A DNA stretch of 7,094 nucleotides from an uncultured Prevotellaceae bacterium (GTDB taxonomy: Bacteria; Bacteroidota; Bacteroidia; Bacteroidales; Muribaculaceae). Position 1 is the first letter of the stretch; every line of letters starts with the position of its first letter. The notes under the pieces were generated by a model. The model was not told the origin of the DNA, ran no database searches, and was given only the letters and a program-made list of their open reading frames with translations. The translations under genes and the position numbers were made by a program. The stretch covers positions 1-7,094 of the forward strand of contig CALAVD010000506.1 of NCBI GenBank assembly GCA_937892085.1, in the 5' to 3' direction. Shown here piece after piece: positions 6,823-7,094 of the stretch.

Positions 6823-6857
6823 CGAACTAAGTTCGTCGAAAAGCCTGCTTACGCAGG
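6823..6857. repeat. Two adjacent small perfect hairpins
   Basis: CGAAC-TAA-GTTCG (6823-6835) and CCTGC-TTAC-GCAGG (6844-6857) are perfect 5-bp stems with loops of 3 and 4 bases, 8 bases apart. Together with the palindrome at 6785-6798 they make three short hairpins within 73 bases. This could be a dispersed intergenic repeat element of the genome or a structured 3' end; a second copy is not present in the window. Confidence 0.45.
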
Positions 6858-6897
6858 AAATTATAACCTTGAGGCTTTAAATTTGACCTCCAAAAGG

Positions 6898-6929
6898 TGT
6901 GATTTTCTCGGATTTAATGCTTAATTTTG
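6898..6929 (+). promoter_or_regulatory. Weak Bacteroidetes promoter-like site
   Basis: TAATTTTG at 6922-6929 fits the -7 consensus TAnnTTTG. TGTG at 6898-6901, 20 bases upstream, matches the -33 TTTG with one mismatch. If active, it would transcribe rightward through the 15-bp hairpin at 6997-7031 towards a gene beyond the window. The -7 pattern is short and could occur by chance in AT-rich DNA. Confidence 0.25.
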
Positions 6930-6996
6930 TCATGTCATTCAAGAATTTGCTTGTTTTGAAAGGCACCACTAAGATAAGTGAAAAATCTGACATAAC

Positions 6997-7031
6997 AATA
7001 TCCTGGGCAACATTTTGTTGCTCAGGATATT
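6997..7031. repeat. 15-bp inverted repeat with 5-base loop
   Basis: AATATCCTGGGCAAC (6997-7011) and GTTGCTCAGGATATT (7017-7031) pair over 15 positions, with one G-T pair and the loop ATTTT. No T run follows on the + strand; on the - strand a run of five T (complement of 6981-6985) lies about 11 bases beyond the stem. It may be a terminator for a leftward gene, a leader attenuator for a rightward gene, or a processing site. Confidence 0.6.
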
Positions 7032-7094
7032 ATAAAGGTGGGTTCTATAAATTAACTTGAGGTGCTTTTGATTTATTTTCGAGCAGATGCGAAG

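Larger units (their letters stand above)
6561..7094. other. Long non-coding intergenic region with several inverted repeats
   Basis: No open reading frame with recognisable protein content is visible on either strand, and no tRNA or rRNA is recognisable. The DNA is clearly more AT-rich than the genes to the left. It holds a long-range inverted repeat (CCGCATTT at 6649-6656 with AAATGCGG at 6743-6750) that encloses a second pair (ATTACATT at 6684-6691 with AATGTAAT at 6722-6729), a cluster of three small hairpins at 6776-6857, a weak promoter-like site near 6898-6929, and a 15-bp stem at 6997-7031. The nested pairs could fold as one branched structure in RNA. Confidence 0.6.

Overview
The window looks like chromosomal DNA from a gut-type member of the Bacteroidales; Muribaculaceae or Prevotella-like is a guess. 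The reasons are a perfect Bacteroidetes-type promoter (TTTG, 20 bases, TATATTTG), weak or absent Shine-Dalgarno sequences, many predicted lipoproteins, and a radical SAM/lipoprotein pair that I know only from Bacteroidetes. All seven genes are on the + strand and tightly packed. A non-coding stretch of about 530 bases ends the window.

Region 1 (77-2328) is a housekeeping/envelope cluster. It holds a protein with a proline-rich linker and a conserved C-terminal domain (77-652), the 16S rRNA methyltransferase RsmI (666-1412), and a coiled-coil lipoprotein (1399-2328) whose start lies inside the end of rsmI. Region 2 (2425-3540) is a complete glycerate kinase, separated from the lipoprotein by a 96-base leader.

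Region 3 (3548-6560) is the most interesting part. A promoter directly after the glycerate kinase drives four closely spaced genes: two small paralogous lipoproteins (84 and 101 residues), a radical SAM/SPASM enzyme whose start codon overlaps the stop of the second lipoprotein by one base, and a secreted CE7-type acetyl (xylan) esterase 7 bases further on. Each lipoprotein carries two copies of E-[D/T]-V-Y-G-P-P in its mature part and has its lipobox cysteine at residue 28. The layout fits a system in which the cytoplasmic enzyme modifies the lipoproteins before they are exported. I recall the family pair from TIGRFAM/NCBI (TIGR04133 enzyme, TIGR04134 lipoprotein), but I do not know of an established modification or function. 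Whether the esterase takes part or is only co-transcribed is unknown.

Region 4 (6561-7094) has no gene that I can support. It is AT-rich and holds several inverted repeats, including a terminator-like hairpin with a T8 run, two further small hairpins, a 15-bp stem at 6997-7031, and a weak promoter-like site that may serve a gene beyond the window.
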